Assembly: GCF_019091455.1 (NCBI RefSeq) | Contig: NZ_JAGXJN010000002.1 | Coordinates: 372,001 to 436,000 of the forward strand | Direction of reading: 5' to 3' | DNA length: 64,000 nt | From: Chitinophaga sp. GbtcB8 | GTDB taxonomy: Bacteria; Bacteroidota; Bacteroidia; Chitinophagales; Chitinophagaceae | Part shown: positions 59,253 to 64,000 of the stretch, piece after piece | How the letters are laid out: each line of letters begins with the position of its first letter | Position numbering within the stretch: position 1 is the stretch's first letter | The notes under the pieces: generated by a model | Databases searched by the model: none | Told to the model about the DNA's origin: nothing | The model's input: the letters and a program-made list of their open reading frames with translations, nothing else | Position numbers and translations under genes: made by a program

Positions 59253-59427
59253 CAAAGCAATGAATGACCCGATCAAATCTGTTTAACCATGTTTGAAATG
59301 ATAATTACTCATTATAACCTTTGATATGCTGATGATGTTTACTCCAATTTTGGTGCAGGGAAAGACTGCTTTGCCAGGTTAATTTCCATTCTGCACTGCA
59401 TTTATAGTTTGCCTTTTGAATTGTATC

Positions 59428-59467
59428 ACCGGGCTGCCTCCTTTTATTTGGAGGAGGCAGTACCGGT
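59428..59467 (+). promoter_or_regulatory. Leader hairpin upstream of the LanKC-like gene
   Basis: CTGCCTCC at 59434-59441 pairs with GGAGGCAG at 59453-59460, extended by ACCGG/CCGGT. No T-run follows, so it looks like a leader structure rather than a terminator. It lies 42 bp before the ATG at 59510. Confidence 0.55.
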
Positions 59468-59509
59468 TGTGAGTTAACAATTTGTTGATCGACCTGTAAA
59501 CAGCCTGAT

Positions 59510-62215
59510 ATGTTGCCAGAAAAAATAATGGAAACTGAGTTAAGCACAACCATACCTCAAACCCCGGAAATATTACCCGCTTCGGACGATTACAGTAACA
59601 TATTACAAGCATATGGCCTGACCTATACCAGCAGTGAATATTATTTGCAGGCAGGTACCCTTACCCAAGTACAAGGCTGGATATTACATATTGCTGTTAT
59701 TAAAACTCAAATACCGGCGTTACTGGCTAAGCTTGTACCGGAACTGATACAACAACAGGTACCGTTTAAAATCCCTGTTAATGAAGTGGCCTGTGATGGT
59801 TTGTTAGGTGGTATGTATGGATATACGTTACTAGGAAAAGCCGTATGCATTTATCCTGAAAATGAAATGCAGGCGCTGGCACTTGCACAGCGATTACTGG
59901 CAATAACTGCGGAATTTAAAGGACCGGATATACCCACTGCTATCCATTTGGGCACTGTGGTACATGCGCGGTATGGAGGCTGGACGCCAGTGCTGCAGCC
60001 AGGACCTGATGGTAATTCATGCGAATATATTTATGACCAGCAGGGACAACTGATACCGGACAGTTATTCCGTACCCTTTACACTGCCGGTAGGCATCAGC
60101 TGGCCATTTGACCCTATTAAACCTTATAGCGTACGGATAGAAAAGCCATTACTGAATGATTACATAAAACCGGTAGCTGTTCTAAAACATGATGTGAAGG
60201 GAAGGGTAATAAAAGGCATGTACCTGAAAAAATGGTTCTGGGCTAAACCCTGCCTGGTAAAGGAAGGTAAAAAACATATGTTCTCAGATGGATTTGGCCG
60301 TGATATACAGGACCGGCTGGAGTGGCAGATAAAAGTACATAATGACTTAGGTAATAGCGTACCCATACCTAAAATACTGGACCATTTTAAAGAGAACGGG
60401 GATCTGTATGTGATGATGGAGTTTATTGAAGGGGAATCCCTGGACCAGAAAATAATGAATATATATGCTGGGAACAGCTGGATCAATTTAGCCCGGCAGC
60501 AGCGGGTATTATTGCTGGATTATTTACTACAGGTATTAGATGTTGTTGGGCGGTTGCATGAACGGGGATATGTGCACCGGGATCTTACCCCTGCCAATTT
60601 TATTTTCAACAACAAGCAAAAACTACACATCATAGACCTTGAACTTACTTATTCTATTAATGAACAAATACCTAACCCACCCTATATATTTACCACACTG
60701 GGCTTTATGCCGCCGGAGCAAAATACGCGGCCTGTGCCTACGGTAAAAGAAGACATTTATGGACTGGGTGCTTTGATGATCGTTTTCTTTACCTGCTTAT
60801 CACCTTTAAAATTTGAGGCGGCAGATACCGAACTGTTGAAAGAACATTTATACTTTTTTATTAAAGACCGGGAAATGGCTAACCTGATAGCTGATTGCCT
60901 GCAAACGGATGCCCGGCAGAGGCCCACTTTCGCCGTGATCAGGGAAACCGTACAGCGTTACCGGAATAAGCAGGATCGTTTACCAACCCAGTTACCCGCT
61001 GAGGATATTTTAATACCTGCGGCAACCATGGCGGATGTTATACAACAAGGGCTGCGTGGTATTATTTGTGAGCGGATGGCTACTGAGGAAGGGTTATGGG
61101 TTTCAAAAACCATACAGGTAAATCAACAGACGGGTAATCCGTTAACGGCTTACTCCATATACCCCGGATTTTATGAAGGTGTAACAGGCCCTTTATACTT
61201 AATAAGCCAGCTTGCAAGAGCAGGGATACCTATAGACGATACCATCCGCCAATACTATGCGTATAATATAAATTTTCTTAAAACAGGCTATCTGCAAGAT
61301 GTACAGACCATGCCAGCTGGGCTTTATCTCGGTAGTGCCGGGGTAGCATTAATGCTGGCGGCTAGTATAGATGCGGTATTGCTGGAAAATACGGCCTCCA
61401 ACATTTCCCTTATCAGGCAATGCCTGGAGCGCGCACCGGAGGAGCTGAACCTGGTGAGCGGAGCGGCAGGGCAGGGGCTGGCCCTGTTGCATTGCCTGCA
61501 CCTGCTGCCGGAGCCATTTGGGATGGAACAGTTGCAGCAACATTGTATGCTGCTGTTACAACAGCAACAAAAGAATGGGGCCTGGGTAGTGCCTTTGAAT
61601 GATGGGAAGGGAGGCTATGCCACCATTACAGGTTTGGCGCAAGGTATTGCCGGTATTACTTACTTTTTGTTAATGGCCGCCGCCCGGTTAAAGGATGAGA
61701 ATATTACCCATGCAGCCGTTAAAGCTTTAGCGTGGTTACAGCAACAGGCGCATGTACATAAGCAGACATATAGCTGGCCAGTAAACTCCATTAACAAACA
61801 GGCGCACCTTTGGGAGCATATAGGCATAGCCGGTATAACGTTGACTTTTATTAAAGCGTATGAACTGATTAAAGATCCGGTTTATAAGACAATAGCCACC
61901 GGCGCTTTAGCCAATTACAGCCCGTTTGTATTGGACCGGAATCTAAGCCATGCCTGGGGCATAACCGGGCTGGGAGAACTTTACTTGGAAGCCGGGCGTG
62001 TGTTTAAAGAAGATGAATGGAACAAAAAGGCTGTACGGATAGCCGGCGCTTTGACACATTTGCGTAAGCAGCAGGATACAACAAGCTGTTACTGGATAAC
62101 AGATGCGATTGATATTATACCTACGGCGGATCTTATGACAGGCTGCAGCGGCGTGATCTACTTTTTAGCGCGGATCCTGCACCCGGAGAAGCTAACATAC
62201 CCATTGCAGGCGTGA
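59510..62215 (+). CDS. LanKC-like class III/IV lanthipeptide synthetase
   Basis: The 901-residue protein has three domains in the usual order. Residues 40-230 fit the lyase domain: GWILHIAVIKTQIPALLAKL, GGMYGYTLLGKAVCIYPEN, IHLGTVVHARYGGW. Residues 225-490 form the kinase: CLVKEGK has the beta-3 Lys, MEFIEGESLDQK the hinge, VHRDLTPANFIF near 355 the catalytic loop and HIIDLELTY near 375 the metal Asp, so it is catalytically intact. Residues 510-895 form a LanC-like cyclase (YEGVTGPLYLI, SGAAGQGLALLHC, GIAGITYFLL, WGITGLGELYLEAG). Cys and His zinc ligands are not seen at the usual places, as in class III enzymes. It would phosphorylate Ser/Thr, eliminate phosphate and form thioether rings in a precursor peptide. 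Two GT genes follow. An alternative Met lies at 59528. Confidence 0.8.
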   Translation: MLPEKIMETELSTTIPQTPEILPASDDYSNILQAYGLTYTSSEYYLQAGTLTQVQGWILHIAVIKTQIPALLAKLVPELIQQQVPFKIPVNEVACDGLLGGMYGYTLLGKAVCIYPENEMQALALAQRLLAITAEFKGPDIPTAIHLGTVVHARYGGWTPVLQPGPDGNSCEYIYDQQGQLIPDSYSVPFTLPVGISWPFDPIKPYSVRIEKPLLNDYIKPVAVLKHDVKGRVIKGMYLKKWFWAKPCLVKEGKKHMFSDGFGRDIQDRLEWQIKVHNDLGNSVPIPKILDHFKENGDLYVMMEFIEGESLDQKIMNIYAGNSWINLARQQRVLLLDYLLQVLDVVGRLHERGYVHRDLTPANFIFNNKQKLHIIDLELTYSINEQIPNPPYIFTTLGFMPPEQNTRPVPTVKEDIYGLGALMIVFFTCLSPLKFEAADTELLKEHLYFFIKDREMANLIADCLQTDARQRPTFAVIRETVQRYRNKQDRLPTQLPAEDILIPAATMADVIQQGLRGIICERMATEEGLWVSKTIQVNQQTGNPLTAYSIYPGFYEGVTGPLYLISQLARAGIPIDDTIRQYYAYNINFLKTGYLQDVQTMPAGLYLGSAGVALMLAASIDAVLLENTASNISLIRQCLERAPEELNLVSGAAGQGLALLHCLHLLPEPFGMEQLQQHCMLLLQQQQKNGAWVVPLNDGKGGYATITGLAQGIAGITYFLLMAAARLKDENITHAAVKALAWLQQQAHVHKQTYSWPVNSINKQAHLWEHIGIAGITLTFIKAYELIKDPVYKTIATGALANYSPFVLDRNLSHAWGITGLGELYLEAGRVFKEDEWNKKAVRIAGALTHLRKQQDTTSCYWITDAIDIIPTADLMTGCSGVIYFLARILHPEKLTYPLQA

Positions 62216-62254
62216 TACCTGCTGTGTTTAAAACATACTAAAAATATTGAACAA

Positions 62255-63139
62255 ATGGACATAATTCCCAGTCAGATAGACCCACCAGCGCCTATGCCTG
62301 CCAGCAATACGGTGGTTAGGACAGGAACCGAGGTGCCGCCGGCCGTTAACGGGCAACAAATACCGGTGGCCATTAAGAAGTTATCCATTATTATTCCTGC
62401 CTATAATGAAGCCAGGACCATTCATCTTATCCTGGACAAAGTAAAGGATGTTTTTCTGATACGGAATATTGAGAAGGAAGTGATTTTGGTGAATGACTGC
62501 TCCAAGGATGATACGGAGCAGGTGATACAGCAATATATGTTGAACAACCCGGCATTTCCTATCCGGTATCTAAAACATACTGTTAACCAGGGAAAAGGGG
62601 CGGCCATACATACGGGAATAGCTCATGCTACTGGTGAATACATTGTGGTGCAGGATGCGGATTTGGAATATGACCCGGATGAATACAACACCCTGTTAAA
62701 GCCTATTGTAAACGGCTTTGCTGATGTGGTGTATGGATCCCGGTTTATGGGTGGAAATGCACACCGGATACTTTTTTTCTGGCATACCATAGGCAACCGG
62801 TTGCTGACCTTTTTATCCAACATGTTTTGTAATCTGAATTTGACTGATATGGAAACCTGTTATAAGGTTTTCAGAACAAGCCTTATACAACAAATATACT
62901 TGCAAGAAAAACGGTTTGGATTTGAGCCGGAGGTAACGGTGAAAATTGCGCAAATACCTGATCTGCGGATATATGAGGTGGGAATCTCTTATTACGGCAG
63001 AACGTATAAGGAAGGTAAGAAGATAGGGTGGAAGGATGGGGTGCGGACGGTGTTTTGTATATTGAAGTATTCTCTGTTTAACCATCATGTACGATTGCCT
63101 GCTGCTGTTAAAGTACCGGCAAATACGGAACAGTTATAA
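62255..63139 (+). CDS. GT2 glycosyltransferase, polyprenyl-phosphate sugar synthase type
   Basis: The 294-residue protein has a Pro-rich N-terminal tail of about 40 residues and then a GT-A domain: KKLSIIIPAYNEARTIHLIL, EVILVNDCSKDDTEQVI, NQGKGAAIHTGIAHA, and DxD in VVQDADLEYDPDEY. FADVVYGSRFMGG and the region DMETCYKVFRTSL are typical of dolichyl-phosphate-mannose-synthase-like enzymes. No C-terminal TM pair is present, so it would work on the cytosolic membrane face. Such enzymes transfer a sugar from a nucleotide donor to polyprenyl phosphate, and GT-C enzymes then use that lipid-sugar. The GT-C-like gene follows after 24 bp, and the LanKC-like gene ends 39 bp before. This supports a functional pairing. 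Confidence 0.85.
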   Translation: MDIIPSQIDPPAPMPASNTVVRTGTEVPPAVNGQQIPVAIKKLSIIIPAYNEARTIHLILDKVKDVFLIRNIEKEVILVNDCSKDDTEQVIQQYMLNNPAFPIRYLKHTVNQGKGAAIHTGIAHATGEYIVVQDADLEYDPDEYNTLLKPIVNGFADVVYGSRFMGGNAHRILFFWHTIGNRLLTFLSNMFCNLNLTDMETCYKVFRTSLIQQIYLQEKRFGFEPEVTVKIAQIPDLRIYEVGISYYGRTYKEGKKIGWKDGVRTVFCILKYSLFNHHVRLPAAVKVPANTEQL

Positions 63140-63163
63140 TTACTCAACCTAGATATTAGGGCA

Positions 63164-64000
63164 ATGGATATCACAACGCACATACCAGCTAATACTCCAT
63201 CTGAAACCTTTGGGTACTTTATATGGGGCAACAGGCAGTACCGGATTATTTTATGGATAGCAGCAGCAGCCATGGTGATACAATTTGGTGTGTTCAAATA
63301 CATTTACCCATATGCCAGCTATATACACGGGGATTCATTCGTGTACCTGAATATTGCGCAGCAAAATTTGAATATTGATGCTTACCTGGTAGGGTACGGG
63401 CGCTTCCTGCGGATGTTCAGTGTATTCGGCAGCTCAGACCTGGTTTTAACTGCGTTTCAATATCTGCTGCTGCAAGGCAGCGCATTGTTTTTGCTATTTA
63501 CACTGTTTTATTTTAACCGGCCGAGTAGGCGGGTGCAACACCTGCTGCTGGCATTTATGGTGTTGAACCCTTTATTCCTGGGCCTGGCCAACCTTATATC
63601 CAGCGACGGCCTTTTTGTGGCCCTAAGTCTCAGTTGGTTTGCGCTGTTGCTATGGATCATGCACCGGCCCAATAATATAGTGATGGTATGCCACGCGTTG
63701 GTGGTATTTGCTGCGTTTACGGTGCGGTATAATGCGCTGATATACCCGGGTATAGCTCTGATAGCCTTTTTATTATCCCCTCAGTCATGGGGCCAGAAAA
63801 TGGCGGGTGCCGCAGTTGGTATTATCCTGTGCGGGCTGTTTGTATTGTACAACGGGCACCAGTACAAAAAGCTCACCGGTACCTGGCAGTATTCTCCATT
63901 CAGTGGTTGGCTAATGGCCAATAATGCCATGTATGCTTATCGGTATGTGGATAGCGCAGACCGAAAGCCGGTGCCGCAAAGATTCAAAGTATTGGACAAC
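63164..64000 (+). CDS. GT-C-like polytopic membrane protein (paralogue 3 of 3), partial at the right edge
   Basis: The first 279 residues, from MDITTHIPANTPSETF, are present and run off the right edge. About six TM segments are present. The first loop has YIHGDSFVYLNIAQQN, with Asp and Ser at the place seen in paralogue 2, followed by AYLVGYGRFLRMFSVFG. NLISSDGLFVALSLSWFALLLWIM, VRYNALIYPGIALIAF and WLMANNAMYAYRYV match the other paralogues in order. The protein lies downstream of the GT2 gene, its likely supplier of lipid-linked sugar. GT-C activity is inferred. Confidence 0.65.
   Translation, partial: MDITTHIPANTPSETFGYFIWGNRQYRIILWIAAAAMVIQFGVFKYIYPYASYIHGDSFVYLNIAQQNLNIDAYLVGYGRFLRMFSVFGSSDLVLTAFQYLLLQGSALFLLFTLFYFNRPSRRVQHLLLAFMVLNPLFLGLANLISSDGLFVALSLSWFALLLWIMHRPNNIVMVCHALVVFAAFTVRYNALIYPGIALIAFLLSPQSWGQKMAGAAVGIILCGLFVLYNGHQYKKLTGTWQYSPFSGWLMANNAMYAYRYVDSADRKPVPQRFKVLDN

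Noticed and set aside
59141..59286. Open stretch of 47 codons (VFVALHKSEGWHFDW...), ending in TAA
   Set aside because: It has no ATG at its beginning, no similarity that I recognise, and contains the promoter box copy 4; the coding look is probably accidental.
59510..62215. Class IV (LanL) assignment for the synthetase
   Set aside because: The cyclase domain lacks visible Cys and His zinc ligands, which class IV enzymes have; class III-like is more likely.

Overview
The window looks like a chromosomal segment of a Bacteroidota soil bacterium close to Chitinophaga. Pointers are the Bacteroidota-type promoters (TAnnTTTG at -7, weak Shine-Dalgarno), lipoproteins with an acidic export signal after the Cys, many surface glycoside hydrolases, FtsX/MacB-like permeases and LanKC-like synthetases. 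No rRNA, tRNA, CRISPR array or intact insertion sequence was seen.

Region 1 (1-13.2 kb) is mixed housekeeping and accessory content: a CapA-like protein running off the left edge, an ABC permease with a textbook sigma-54 promoter and two activator palindromes, a lipoprotein, a DAC-fold (DisA_N-like) sensor protein, an AraC regulator with a short-chain dehydrogenase, an aminoglycoside-phosphotransferase-like kinase with an aldo/keto reductase, CvfB, a membrane protein interrupted by a stop codon, and a DEAD-box helicase that starts at TTG.

Region 2 (13.6-29.8 kb) and Region 5 (54.9-64 kb) appear to be two parts of one system. Both combine a kinase/LanC-like protein with members of one family of polytopic GT-C-like membrane proteins (three paralogues). 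Around these lie GH116, a DD-motif GT-C enzyme, a methyltransferase, a polyprenyl-phosphate-sugar-synthase-like GT2, an aminotransferase and an FAD oxidoreductase. Four promoters in these two regions share the same box, a TGGCCT direct repeat with about 22 bp period, at a fixed distance from a -7 element; a fifth candidate is weaker. This suggests one regulon. No lanthipeptide precursor was found.

Region 3 (29.8-42.9 kb, minus strand) is a tight four-gene operon: sbcD, sbcC, an RloC-like zinc-hook ATPase with a candidate anticodon-nuclease triad, and a 1934-residue DUF4011/helicase/Vsr-like protein of the Hhe defence type. It is a strong candidate for a DNA-end-sensing defence operon.

Region 4 (43.2-51.7 kb) is a sugar-use locus: a sugar porter, phytanoyl-CoA-dioxygenase-like protein, sugar isomerase and GH3 in one operon, a divergent AraC regulator, a second sugar porter and a Crp-like regulator. 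A 38-bp operator sits exactly 21 bp before a weak -7 element at both transporter promoters. It recurs upstream of the large CBM6/FN3 glycoside-hydrolase-like protein at 25-28 kb, giving a second regulon. From 51.9 to 54.7 kb lies a small replication-like module (two HTH proteins, a DnaD-like protein, a DnaC-like ATPase) with iteron-like repeats.

Intergenic regions carry dispersed repeats: a REP-like palindrome at 5.8 kb, a two-copy element with a covarying terminal stem (9.9 and 28.3 kb), and a G-rich segment flanked by 32-bp inverted repeats at 13.4 kb.
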